Assembly (NCBI RefSeq): GCF_016793485.1
Contig: NZ_JAEULZ010000045.1
Coordinates: 1-55,511 of the forward strand
DNA: 55,511 nt
Reading direction: 5' to 3'
Source: Mesorhizobium sp.
GTDB taxonomy: Bacteria > Pseudomonadota > Alphaproteobacteria > Rhizobiales > Rhizobiaceae
Shown here: piece by piece, positions 47,546 through 55,511 of the stretch
Layout of the letters: each line of letters starts with the position of its first letter
Position numbering within the stretch: position 1 is the stretch's first letter
The notes under the pieces: generated by a model
The model's input: the letters and a program-made list of their open reading frames with translations, nothing else
Told to the model about the DNA's origin: nothing
The model's database searches: none
Made by a program: the position numbers and the translations under genes

Positions 47546-49063
47546 ATGGATACCTTCACACTGCTTGGCCAGGGACTTCTTACCGCCCTGGAGCCGATCA
47601 ACCTGCTCTACGCGCTGATCGGCGTCACGCTTGGCACGGCCGTCGGCGTGCTGCCCGGCATCGGCCCGGCGACCACCGTGGCGCTTCTGCTGCCCGTGAC
47701 CTACAAGCTGGATCCCGCCGGCTCGCTTATCATGTTCACCGGCATCTACTATGGCGGCATGTATGGCGGCTCGACGACCTCGATCCTGCTCAACACGCCG
47801 GGCGAGAGCGCCTCGATCGTCACCGCGCTCGAGGGCAACAAGATGGCCAAGGCCGGGCGCGGCGGACCGGCGCTTGCAACCGCCGCCATCGGCTCCTTCG
47901 TCGCAGGCCTCATTGCCACCATCGCGCTGGCGTTCCTGGCGCCGTGGGTGGTGCGCTTCGCGCTCGCCTTTGGGCCGGCGGAATATTTCGCGCTGATGGT
48001 CCTGGCGTTTCTGACGGTATCTGCCGCCTTCGGCGATTCCACGCTGCGCGGCCTGACCGCGCTCTTCATCGGGCTCACGCTCGGGCTCATCGGCATCGAT
48101 CTTCAGACAGGGCAGGCGAGGCTCGCGTTAGGCATCCCGGATTTGCTTGATGGCGTCGAAGTGACCACGCTCGCGGTTGCCATGTTCGCCATCGGCGAGA
48201 CGCTCTACGTCGCCGGTCAGGGCAAGCGTGCGCAGGAAACCGTCGAGGCCGTGCGCGGATCGGTCTGGATGACCGCGTCGGACTGGGCGCGGTCGTGGAA
48301 GGCATGGCTGCGCGGCACGGCGATCGGCTTCCCGATCGGCGCCATGCCGGCCGGCGGCGCGGAACTCGGCACCTTCTTCTCCTATGCGGCCGAAAAGAAG
48401 CTGACGAAGCATCCGGAAGAATTCGGCAAGGGCGCCATCGAGGGCGTCGCCGGTCCAGAGGCAGCCAACAACTCGTCGGCCGCCGGCACGCTGGTGCCGC
48501 TTTTGACGCTCGGTCTGCCGACCTCGGCGACGGCTGCTATCATGCTCGCCGGCTTCCAGCAGTTCGGCATCCAGCCTGGGCCGCTGCTCTTCACCACCAA
48601 CGCGGCGCTCGTCTGGGGCCTGATCGCCAGCCTCCTCATCGCCAACCTGATGCTGATCGTGCTCAACCTGCCGCTGATCGGGCTGTGGGTGAAGCTGCTG
48701 ACGGTTCCGAGGCCATGGCTCTACGCCGGCATCCTCGTCTTCGCGACGCTCGGCACCATCGGCGCTAACCCGTCCTCCTTCGAGCTTGGCATGCTGCTTC
48801 TGTTCGGCTTCATGGGCTACATGATGCGCTGGTTCGGCTATCCCATCGCGCCGGTCGTGATCGGGCTCATCCTGGGGCCGCTCGCCGAGCAGCAGTTGCG
48901 GCGCGCGCTCGCCATCAGCCAGGGCGACCCGTCGATCCTGTTCAACTCCTGGATCGCCATCGTGCTGTGGGCGCTGGCGCTGACGGCGGTGCTTCTCCCG
49001 CTCTGGCTGCGTTATCGCGGCAAGGGAAAGGTGCTGGAGCAGATCGCGGGCGATACGGACTAA
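47546..49063 (+). CDS. TctA-type large membrane subunit
   Basis: Main translocation subunit of the tripartite tricarboxylate transporter. The 505-residue protein has about 11-12 transmembrane helices. The conserved motif [17 protein letters not shown] (about 32-48) and the second pseudo-repeat motif around PGPLLF and NNSSAAG match TctA. The set tctC-tctB-tctA is complete. No two-component regulator (TctD/E) is adjacent. Confidence 0.94.
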   Translation: MDTFTLLGQGLLTALEPINLLYALIGVTLGTAVGVLPGIGPATTVALLLPVTYKLDPAGSLIMFTGIYYGGMYGGSTTSILLNTPGESASIVTALEGNKMAKAGRGGPALATAAIGSFVAGLIATIALAFLAPWVVRFALAFGPAEYFALMVLAFLTVSAAFGDSTLRGLTALFIGLTLGLIGIDLQTGQARLALGIPDLLDGVEVTTLAVAMFAIGETLYVAGQGKRAQETVEAVRGSVWMTASDWARSWKAWLRGTAIGFPIGAMPAGGAELGTFFSYAAEKKLTKHPEEFGKGAIEGVAGPEAANNSSAAGTLVPLLTLGLPTSATAAIMLAGFQQFGIQPGPLLFTTNAALVWGLIASLLIANLMLIVLNLPLIGLWVKLLTVPRPWLYAGILVFATLGTIGANPSSFELGMLLLFGFMGYMMRWFGYPIAPVVIGLILGPLAEQQLRRALAISQGDPSILFNSWIAIVLWALALTAVLLPLWLRYRGKGKVLEQIAGDTD

Positions 49064-49086
49064 AGCACGCTCCCGTCCGGAGTCAC

Positions 49087-49242
49087 TCAGTAGCGGATTT
49101 CGCTGAATTGCTTCGGATCGATGCCGAGGCCGCGCAGATTGTGCGCCTTGGGTTGATGACCCTCGCGAGCGGCCGAGGCCGTGGCGATGGCATCGCCTAT
49201 GATCGAGACGATCCGGCCGATGCGGGTTTGTTTGCGTGACAT
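49087..49242 (-). CDS. Small DUF1127-like protein
   Basis: A 51-residue basic protein read from the minus strand, converging on tctA. It starts MSRKQTRIGRIVSIIG and ends LRGLGIDPKQFSEIRY; the C-terminal arginine-rich 'LRxLGIDPxxFxxI' pattern recalls small DUF1127-type proteins of rhizobia, which are tied to phosphate, carbon and RNA regulation. AAGG stands 5 bases before ATG 49242. A longer frame to 49398 exists but has no support. The family call is tentative. Confidence 0.6.
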   Translation of the reverse strand: MSRKQTRIGRIVSIIGDAIATASAAREGHQPKAHNLRGLGIDPKQFSEIRY

Positions 49243-49328
49243 GGTAACCTTCGCTTCCAGTGCTTTGCTGCACTGCAACAAAGATAGTGAGCGCAAAAAG
49301 GCGGGGGCAGGGGTGCTATGACAAGGCA

Positions 49329-49349
49329 GCCATGCGCCTCGCGCATGGC
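49329..49349. other. Perfect 9-bp hairpin upstream of the rimP promoter
   Basis: GCCATGCGC-CTC-GCGCATGGC, a perfect stem with a 3-nt loop, lies between the small minus-strand gene and the rimP promoter. No T-tract follows. It may be an RNA structure or part of an operator; no function is visible. Confidence 0.35.
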
Positions 49350-49391
49350 GTCTGGGCTGGCCAGCGCCGGCCGGCATGAGACCGCGTCCGG

Positions 49392-49420
49392 CTTGCAATC
49401 CGGGCCGAAGGGTTCTATAT
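49392..49420 (+). promoter_or_regulatory. Promoter of rimP-nusA-ylxR-infB
   Basis: CTTGCA (49392-49397), 17 bp, CTATAT (49415-49420) differs from the rhizobial sigma-70 consensus CTTGAC-N17-CTATAT only in the last two bases of the -35. Initiation near 49427 would give a leader of about 97 nt before rimP. Confidence 0.65.
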
Positions 49421-49448
49421 CAGCCTCAAATTCTTGGTCGATATGACG

Positions 49449-49480
49449 AAGAGTGGGTCCACCCGGTCCCGCTCTTTTTT
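49449..49480 (+). terminator. Terminator-like leader hairpin before rimP (possible attenuator)
   Basis: Nine base pairs (49449-49457 with 49468-49476, including one T-G wobble), a 10-nt loop and a run of six T (49475-49480). It lies downstream of the promoter at 49392 and 44 bp before the rimP start, so it would end or attenuate transcripts of the operon encoding NusA. Confidence 0.55.
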
Positions 49481-49523
49481 GTTACCTCGACCCCGTTTGA
49501 CCATATTGCAAACCGGAGACTCG

Positions 49524-50144
49524 ATGACGGCACTTGCTGGCGAAGCACTCGAAGACGATCGCATCATCCGCGAAAGCGGCATCGATGCGCGCATCGCTTC
49601 CGTCGTGCTGCCGGTGCTGCGCGGCATGGGATTCCGCCTCGTGCGCGTACGCCTGTCCGGCCAGAACGGCCTGACGCTGCAGATCATGGCCGAGCGTGAA
49701 GACGGCACGATGACCGTCGAGGATTGCGAAGAGGTCAGCCGCGCGGTGTCGCCGGCGCTTGATGTCGCCGATCCCGTCGAAAAGGCCTACCACCTCGAGG
49801 TCTCCTCGCCGGGCATCGACAGGCCGCTGGTGCGCAAGTCGGATTTTTCGGCGTGGGCCGGCCACCATGTGAAGATGGAAACGTCGATCCTTGTCACCGA
49901 CCGCAAGCGGTTCAAGGGCAAGATCGCCGAAGCCGGCGAGACTGACGTGCTGATCGAGCGCGACGTGCCTGCCTATGGCGACGAGCCGACCGTTCGAGTG
50001 CCCTATGAGGCGATCGCCGAGGCGCGGCTGGTGCTGACCGACGATCTCATCCGCGACGCGCTGTCGAAGGACAACAAGGCGCGCAAGGAAGCAAGGAAAC
50101 GCCGCGGCGAGCCGGAAGAGGCCGACGCGGAAAACGAAATCTGA
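49524..50144 (+). CDS. rimP: Ribosome maturation factor RimP
   Basis: Assembly factor of the 30S subunit. The 206-residue protein has the N-terminal alpha/beta domain with [26 protein letters not shown] and the signature [12 protein letters not shown], followed by an Sm-like C-terminal domain (about 115-170) and a charged tail with many Lys and Glu. ATG 49524 has GGAG at 5 bases; the longer frame from 49434 lies across the leader hairpin and is rejected. It starts the operon with nusA. Confidence 0.95.
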   Translation: MTALAGEALEDDRIIRESGIDARIASVVLPVLRGMGFRLVRVRLSGQNGLTLQIMAEREDGTMTVEDCEEVSRAVSPALDVADPVEKAYHLEVSSPGIDRPLVRKSDFSAWAGHHVKMETSILVTDRKRFKGKIAEAGETDVLIERDVPAYGDEPTVRVPYEAIAEARLVLTDDLIRDALSKDNKARKEARKRRGEPEEADAENEI

Positions 50145-50190
50145 GTTTTGATCGAGCTCCCGCTGGAAGCGGGAATTCAGGGAGACGGAC

Positions 50191-51786
50191 ATGGTAGTCA
50201 GTGCGAACAGGCTTGAGCTGCTGCAGATCGCGGATGCGGTCGCGCGCGAAAAGTCGATCGACAAATCAATCGTGATCGCCGCGATGGCCGACGCCATCCA
50301 GAAGGCGGCGCGCCAGCGCTACGGGCAGGAAACCAACATCCGCGCCGACATCAACCCCAATACGGGCGAGATGAAGTTGCAGCGGCTGATGGAAGTCGTG
50401 GACACCGTCGAGGACTACGGCCGCCAGATCGCGCTGTCTTCCGCGCAGGAACGCAACCCCGACGCGGAAGTCGGCGACTTCATCGCCGAGCAGCTTCCGC
50501 CGATGGACTTCGGCCGCATCGCCGCCCAGTCCGCTAAACAAGTTATTGTTCAAAAGGTGCGTGAAGCCGAGCGTGACCGCCAGTTCGACGAGTACAAGGA
50601 CCGCATCGGCGAGATAGTCAACGGCACCGTCAAGCGCGTCGAGTACGGCAATGTCATCGTCGATCTCGGCCGTGGCGAGGCCATCGTTCGTCGCGACGAG
50701 CTGATCCCGCGCGAGAACTTCAAGTATGGCGACCGCGTCCGGGCTTATGTCTACGACGTCCGTCGCGAGCAGCGCGGCCCGCAGATTTTCCTGTCGCGCA
50801 CGCATCCGCAGTTCATGGCGAAGCTGTTCACCATGGAAGTGCCGGAAATCTATGACGGCATCATCGAGATCAAGTCGGTTGCCCGCGATCCGGGCAGCCG
50901 CGCCAAGATCGCAGTGATTTCGCGCGACTCTTCGATCGACCCGGTCGGCGCCTGCGTCGGTATGCGCGGTTCGCGCGTCCAGGCCGTCGTCGGCGAACTG
51001 CAGGGCGAGAAGATCGACATCATTCCGTGGTCGCCGTCCGCCGCGTCCTTCATCGTCAACGCGCTGCAGCCGGCCGAAGTCGCCAAGGTGGTGCTCGACG
51101 AGGATGCCGAACGTATCGAAGTTGTCGTTCCCGATGACCAGTTGTCGCTCGCCATCGGCCGTCGCGGCCAGAACGTGCGCCTCGCGTCGCAGCTTACCGG
51201 CTGGGACATCGACATTCTGACCGAACAGGAAGAGTCGGAGCGTCGGCAGAAGGAATTCGTCGAACGCTCGACGCTGTTCATGGAGGCGCTGGACGTCGAC
51301 GAGATGGTCGGCCAGGTGCTGGCGTCTGAAGGCTTCACCTCCGTCGAGGAAGTGGCCTATGTCGAGTCGGACGAGATTTCATCGATCGACGGTTTCGACG
51401 AGGACACGGCGAGCGAAATCCAGACCCGTGCTCGCGAGTATCTGGAGAAGATCGAGGCCGAGCACGACGCGAAGCGCAAGGAACTCGGCGTCGAGGACGA
51501 GCTGCGCGAGATCCCTGGCGTCACCACTGCGATGCTGGTGACGCTCGGCGAGGATGGCGTGAAGACGATCGAGGATTTTGCCGGCTATGCGGCGGACGAC
51601 CTCGTCGGCTGGAAGGAACGCAAGGACGGCGAGACCAAGTTCTTCCCGGGCGTGCTGGCCTCCCACGGCGTGTCGCGTGCGGACGCTGAACAGATGGTTC
51701 TCGCCGCCCGCCTGAAGGCCGGCTGGATCACCGAGGAAGAAGCAGCGGCCGAGGCCGAGGCAACCGCTGAAACAGCGGACGCCTGA
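50191..51786 (+). CDS. nusA: Transcription termination/antitermination factor NusA
   Basis: RNA-polymerase-binding factor for pausing, termination and antitermination. The 531-residue protein has an N-terminal polymerase-binding domain (about 1-130), an S1 domain (about 135-200), two KH domains (about 230-345, with MRGSRVQAV and [11 protein letters not shown]) and a C-terminal region with helix-hairpin-helix repeats (about 365-500). An acidic, alanine-rich tail ends it. GGGAG precedes ATG 50191. Confidence 0.96.
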   Translation: MVVSANRLELLQIADAVAREKSIDKSIVIAAMADAIQKAARQRYGQETNIRADINPNTGEMKLQRLMEVVDTVEDYGRQIALSSAQERNPDAEVGDFIAEQLPPMDFGRIAAQSAKQVIVQKVREAERDRQFDEYKDRIGEIVNGTVKRVEYGNVIVDLGRGEAIVRRDELIPRENFKYGDRVRAYVYDVRREQRGPQIFLSRTHPQFMAKLFTMEVPEIYDGIIEIKSVARDPGSRAKIAVISRDSSIDPVGACVGMRGSRVQAVVGELQGEKIDIIPWSPSAASFIVNALQPAEVAKVVLDEDAERIEVVVPDDQLSLAIGRRGQNVRLASQLTGWDIDILTEQEESERRQKEFVERSTLFMEALDVDEMVGQVLASEGFTSVEEVAYVESDEISSIDGFDEDTASEIQTRAREYLEKIEAEHDAKRKELGVEDELREIPGVTTAMLVTLGEDGVKTIEDFAGYAADDLVGWKERKDGETKFFPGVLASHGVSRADAEQMVLAARLKAGWITEEEAAAEAEATAETADA

Positions 51787-51809
51787 GGTGAAACGGCCCG
51801 GAGCGCATC

Positions 51810-52469
51810 TTGGACGAGATGAACGATCGTACCTGCATCGTCACACGTCGGCAGACCGAGCCGGATGAGCTGATCCGTTTCGTCGTCGGCCCGGACGGGG
51901 CCGTCGTACCGGACCTGAAGAGAAACCTGCCCGGCCGCGGTTGCTGGGTGACCGCTGATCGCGAGCATATCGAAAAGGCCGCGAAGAAGGGCCTTTTTGG
52001 TAGAGCGCTGAAGATCGAGCTGTCGGTGCCGGCAGACCTTGGCGACCTGGTGGACAGATTGCTTGCGAAGTCAGCGCTGGGTTCACTCGGGCTGGCGCGC
52101 AAGGCTGGCGTAGTGGCTCTCGGCGCGACCAAGGTCGAGTCGGCGGTGCGCGACGGCAGTGCGCTTTTCGTGCTCCACGCCGCCGAGGCTTCGGAGGACG
52201 GGGTCCGCAAAATCGCGCAGGCGCGCCGCGCCACTGTCCATCTGGGAGGGCCGGAAATCCGCGCCTACAAACTTTTTTCCGAACAGGAAATGGGTTTGGC
52301 ATTGGGCGGTACAAATGTGATACATGCAGCCGTTCTCGCGGGCGACGCGGGCAGATCGGCTGAAAAGCGCACGGTTGCGCTTGACCGATACCGGGGCGGA
52401 TCCCCGGATGATCTGGCAATGTTTGCGGCGATTGCCGGCAGGAATGAAGCCGCAGAGGATGTGGAATGA
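51810..52469 (+). CDS. YlxR RNA-binding protein fused to an L7Ae-like domain
   Basis: A 219-residue protein with a YlxR domain (about 1-80; [22 protein letters not shown]) joined to an L7Ae/YlxQ-like domain (about 88-185; [19 protein letters not shown]). The two are separate genes in Bacillus, so this is a natural fusion of neighbours that I know from alphaproteobacteria. The start is TTG 51810 (GGAG six bases before it) or ATG 51819 (GGACGAG right before it). The gene overlaps infB by four bases. A role in translation or nucleoid regulation is suggested for the family, not shown. Confidence 0.9.
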   Translation: MDEMNDRTCIVTRRQTEPDELIRFVVGPDGAVVPDLKRNLPGRGCWVTADREHIEKAAKKGLFGRALKIELSVPADLGDLVDRLLAKSALGSLGLARKAGVVALGATKVESAVRDGSALFVLHAAEASEDGVRKIAQARRATVHLGGPEIRAYKLFSEQEMGLALGGTNVIHAAVLAGDAGRSAEKRTVALDRYRGGSPDDLAMFAAIAGRNEAAEDVE

Positions 52470-55036
52470 CCGATACGAAAACCGGTGACGACAAGACGTT
52501 GAGTGTCAACACCAAGAAGACGCTGACGCTGAAGCGTCCGGGCGTCGAACAGTCGACCGTGCGGCAGAACTTCTCGCACGGACGCACGAAGTCCGTCGTC
52601 GTCGAAACCAAGCGCAAATTCGTCAAGCCCGGCGAGAAGCCTGAAGCGGCATCGGTGTTTACGCCGAAGCCTGCTCCCGCTCCTGCGCCCGTCGCCAAGC
52701 CTGTCGTGCAGGAAGCGCCGAAGCCTGCTCCCCGCGCACCGGCGCCCGAGCGGCCGAACCTCGTGCTCAACGATCTGTCGGCCGATGAGATCGAGGCGCG
52801 CCGTCGCGCGCTCGAAGGCTCCAAGGTCCGCGAGGTCGAGGATCGCCAGCGCGCGATCGACGACGCCAAGCGTCGGCAGGAAGAGGATGAGCGTCGCAAG
52901 CGCGAGCGCGAGGAATCCGCGCGCCGCCAGGCCGACGAGGAAGCCCGCCTTCTCGCCGAAGCGGAATCGCGCCGTCGCGCCGAGGAGGAGGCTCGACGCC
53001 GGACTCCCCTGGCTGACCAGACACCGGATGAGGAAGAGGCCAAGCCCCGTCGCGTGGGTGCCGCTACCGCTGGTCTTCCGCCCCGCCGTCTGACGCCGGC
53101 CCAGCCGGAACGTCCGCAGCGCACCAAGGGCGAAGAGGATCGCCGTCGCGGCAAGCTAACCCTGAGTTCGGCGACATCGGACGATGGCGATGCCGCGCGC
53201 GGGCGTTCGCTCGCCGCCGCACGCCGCCGCCAGGAGAAGTTCAAGCGCGCCATGCACCAGGAGCCGCGCGAGAAGATTTCGCGCGAGGTCGTGCTGCCGG
53301 AGACGATCACGATCACCGATCTCGCCAACCGTATGTCGGAGCGGGCCGTCGATATCGTGAAGTTCTTCATGAAGCAGGGCGATATCATGAAGCCCGGCGA
53401 CGTTATCGACGCCGATACGGCCGAGCTGGTTGCGAACGAATTCGGACATACCGTCCGCCGCGTCGCCGAAGCCGACATCGAGGAAGGCGTGTTCAAGGCG
53501 CCGGACAAGGAAGAGGATCTCGAGCCGCGTCCGCCGGTGGTCACCATCATGGGCCATGTCGACCACGGCAAGACCTCGTTGCTGGACGCCATCCGCAACG
53601 CCAAGGTCGTCGCAGGCGAGGCCGGCGGCATTACCCAGCATATCGGCGCCTACCAGGTGGAGAAGGACGATCACAAGATCACCTTCATCGACACGCCCGG
53701 CCACGCGGCGTTCACCGCCATGCGCGCACGCGGCGCGCAGGCGACTGATATCGCCGTGCTGGTGGTTGCGGCCGACGATTCGGTGATGCCGCAGACGATC
53801 GAGTCCATCAATCATGCCAAGGCAGCCGGCGTGCCGATCATCGTTGCGATCAACAAGATCGACAAGCCGAGCGCCGATCCGCAGAAGGTGCGCACGCAGC
53901 TTCTGCAGCACGAGGTGTTCGTGGAATCGATGGGCGGCGAAGTCCTCGACGTCGAGGTTTCCGCCACCAAGGGCACTAATCTCGACAAGCTGCTGGAGGC
54001 GATCCTGCTGCAGGCCGAGGTGCTCGACCTCAAGGCCAACCCGGATCGTACGTCGGAAGGCGTCGTCATCGAGTCGAAGCTGGACAAGGGCCGCGGCGCC
54101 GTCGCGACCGTTCTCGTCCAGACCGGCACGCTGATGATCGGCGACATTGTCGTCGCCGGCAGCGAATGGGGCCGTGTGCGTGCGATCCTCAACGATCGCG
54201 GCGAGCAGCTCAAGGAAGCCGGTCCGTCGACCCCTGTGGAAGTGCTGGGCCTGCAGAGCTCGCCGCGCGCCGGTGACCGTTTCGCGACGGTGCCGAGCGA
54301 GGCGCGCGCCCGCGAGATCACCGAGTACCGTCAGCGCATCGCTCGCGACAAGGCGGTGGCCAGGCACGCCGGACAGCGCGGCTCGCTGGAGCAGATGATG
54401 TCGCAGTTGCAGACGAGCGGGCTGAAGGAATTCCCGCTGGTCATCAAGGGCGACGTGCAGGGCTCCATCGAGGCGATCGCGGCTGCCATCGACAAGCTCG
54501 GCACCGACGAGGTCCGCGCACGCATCGTCCATTCGGGCGTCGGCGCGATCACCGAGACGGATGTGTCGCTCGCCGAGACGTCGGGCGCCGCCATGATCGG
54601 CTTCAACGTCCGCGCCAACCCGCAGGCAAAGTCGGCGGCCGAAAGCATTGGCCTTGATATCCGCTATTACAACATCATCTACAACCTCGTGGATGACGTG
54701 AAGGCGGCGATGTCGGGCCTGCTCTCGCCGGAGCGTCGCGAAACCTTCCTCGGCAACGCCGAGATCCTGGAGGTGTTCAACATCACCAAGGTCGGCAAGG
54801 TCGCGGGTTGCCGCGTCACCGAAGGCAAGGTCGAGCGTGGCGTCGGCGTCCGTCTGGTTCGCGACAACGTCGTTATCCACGAAGGCAAGCTCAAGACCCT
54901 CAAGCGCTTCAAGGACGAGGTCAAGGAAGTCCCGGCGGGCCAGGAATGCGGCATGGCCTTCGAGAACTACGAGGACATCCGCCAGGGCGACGTCATCGAG
55001 TGCTTCCGCGTCGAGCAAGTTACGCGCACGCTGTAG
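52466..55036 (+). CDS. infB: Translation initiation factor IF-2
   Basis: GTPase placing initiator tRNA on the ribosome. The 856-residue protein has an N-terminal region with a proline/alanine stretch and a long charged coiled coil (about 105-190), the IF2_N domain (about 285-340), the GTPase core with G1 GHVDHGKT at 363-370, DTPGHAAF and NKID, and domains II to IV. The ATG overlaps the ylxR stop. The C terminus (VEQVTRTL) is complete. Confidence 0.97.
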   Translation: MTDTKTGDDKTLSVNTKKTLTLKRPGVEQSTVRQNFSHGRTKSVVVETKRKFVKPGEKPEAASVFTPKPAPAPAPVAKPVVQEAPKPAPRAPAPERPNLVLNDLSADEIEARRRALEGSKVREVEDRQRAIDDAKRRQEEDERRKREREESARRQADEEARLLAEAESRRRAEEEARRRTPLADQTPDEEEAKPRRVGAATAGLPPRRLTPAQPERPQRTKGEEDRRRGKLTLSSATSDDGDAARGRSLAAARRRQEKFKRAMHQEPREKISREVVLPETITITDLANRMSERAVDIVKFFMKQGDIMKPGDVIDADTAELVANEFGHTVRRVAEADIEEGVFKAPDKEEDLEPRPPVVTIMGHVDHGKTSLLDAIRNAKVVAGEAGGITQHIGAYQVEKDDHKITFIDTPGHAAFTAMRARGAQATDIAVLVVAADDSVMPQTIESINHAKAAGVPIIVAINKIDKPSADPQKVRTQLLQHEVFVESMGGEVLDVEVSATKGTNLDKLLEAILLQAEVLDLKANPDRTSEGVVIESKLDKGRGAVATVLVQTGTLMIGDIVVAGSEWGRVRAILNDRGEQLKEAGPSTPVEVLGLQSSPRAGDRFATVPSEARAREITEYRQRIARDKAVARHAGQRGSLEQMMSQLQTSGLKEFPLVIKGDVQGSIEAIAAAIDKLGTDEVRARIVHSGVGAITETDVSLAETSGAAMIGFNVRANPQAKSAAESIGLDIRYYNIIYNLVDDVKAAMSGLLSPERRETFLGNAEILEVFNITKVGKVAGCRVTEGKVERGVGVRLVRDNVVIHEGKLKTLKRFKDEVKEVPAGQECGMAFENYEDIRQGDVIECFRVEQVTRTL

Positions 55037-55039
55037 GCC

Positions 55040-55507
55040 TTGCTGCTGGTCGCGATACCGTTCTGGTTTCTCGCGCTCCTGGGACTCGTCGCTGCTGCGA
55101 TCGCTCTGAGATCGGTATGGCGATACCTGGCCATGGCCGGGGTCGCCGTACTGCTCATTCCGGTATTTCTGTTCTGGTGGCAGTCCGCCAGGCCCGACCT
55201 GCAGATCAATCCCAACCCCGCGGATCGCTTCTTCCTCGCGCATTTCCATGACGACAGGGGAGAAGGGGCGCTCTCGATGATTCCCGCGGTCTTTTCTGCG
55301 GGCACGCCGAAGATAGCGTTCATACGCACGCTGCAATCCTACGGTTACGCCGAAGCAACGACTCGGGGCGATGGGCCCGATCGGCTGTCGTTCGAAAAGG
55401 CTGCGCCCGCATCATTCTTCTGCAAGGCTGGCTTCGTCATTGAAGCGGTATTCGACGCCTCAGGCTTGGTCGACGCGACGGCTCACAAGTGGCACCTTTG
55501 CGTGTAA
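55040..55507 (+). CDS. Unknown membrane-anchored protein after infB
   Basis: A 155-residue protein not recognised. Two hydrophobic helices (about 2-23 and 28-48) are followed by a soluble domain with QSARPDLQINPNP (48-60), RFFLAHFHDD and a cysteine-containing end (KWHLC). The pattern of two N-terminal helices plus a soluble part recalls DUF1499-like proteins, but I cannot confirm it. The start is a TTG at 55040, 3 bp after infB, without a clear ribosome site. rbfA, which usually follows infB, does not appear before the window ends. Confidence 0.55.
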   Translation: MLLVAIPFWFLALLGLVAAAIALRSVWRYLAMAGVAVLLIPVFLFWWQSARPDLQINPNPADRFFLAHFHDDRGEGALSMIPAVFSAGTPKIAFIRTLQSYGYAEATTRGDGPDRLSFEKAAPASFFCKAGFVIEAVFDASGLVDATAHKWHLCV

Positions 55508-55511
55508 CGCA

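Noticed and set aside
49243-49398. A longer, 103-codon version of the small minus-strand gene
   Set aside because: The added N-terminal part is low-complexity and crosses a perfect hairpin; the ATG at 49242 has its own ribosome site.
53156-55336. A 726-codon minus-strand frame opposite infB
   Set aside because: Shadow of IF-2, without domains or ribosome site.

Overview
The window reads as a chromosomal housekeeping segment of an alphaproteobacterium in the order Hyphomicrobiales (Rhizobiales), most likely near Mesorhizobium/Phyllobacteriaceae. Evidence is high GC, tightly overlapping ATGA/GTGA gene junctions, and several gene neighbourhoods I know from rhizobia: hisB-DUF2628-hisHAFE-coaA, pckA divergent from chvI-chvG-hprK-EIIA-HPr, divL-tsaE-murU-addB-addA-trxA, tsaB-rimI-plsC-miaB-phoH-ybeY-corC-lnt-XRE-metK-trmB, and rimP-nusA-ylxR-infB. 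No species assignment is possible from sequence reading alone. I see no phage, insertion sequence, CRISPR array, rRNA or tRNA.

Layout. (1) 1-6651: a rhizobial-type intergenic palindromic repeat, then a histidine biosynthesis operon carrying several non-histidine passengers (DUF2628, DUF1330, a five-helix membrane protein and an arginase-fold protein), ending with coaA and a terminator. (2) 6670-8865: a consensus CtrA box in front of a glycosyltransferase with a divergent central part, then a convergent arfB-alkB pair. (3) 8895-14792: pckA, divergent from the ChvI/ChvG envelope-stress two-component system, followed by HPr kinase, a mannose-type EIIA and HPr, which form a regulatory PTS branch. 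(4) 14833-16434: ahcY with a palindromic operator and a strong terminator. (5) 16579-28449: DivL (tyrosine in place of the phospho-histidine), a TsaE-AmgK fusion, MurU, the AddAB recombination nuclease and thioredoxin. (6) 28528-33133: small cupin and RlpA-like proteins, a Ddl-like ATP-grasp protein, and an SDR-dgoK-dgoA sugar-acid operon. (7) 33218-45993: malate synthase G, then a long run of translation, tRNA-modification, envelope and SAM genes. (8) 46101-49063: a TctCBA tripartite tricarboxylate transporter. (9) 49087-55507: a small antisense-oriented protein, then rimP-nusA-ylxR-infB behind a rhizobial-type promoter and a terminator-like leader hairpin, and finally an unknown membrane protein.

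Connections. Threonylcarbamoyl-adenosine synthesis is represented twice (TsaE domain, TsaB). SAM turnover appears as metK and ahcY plus SAM-using MiaB and TrmB. Cell-cycle control appears as DivL and a CtrA box. Carbon and envelope signalling meet at pckA/ChvIG/HprK. The most interesting points are the non-catalytic-looking arginase homologue inside the his operon, the CtrA box before an unusual glycosyltransferase, and the possible attenuator in front of rimP-nusA-infB.
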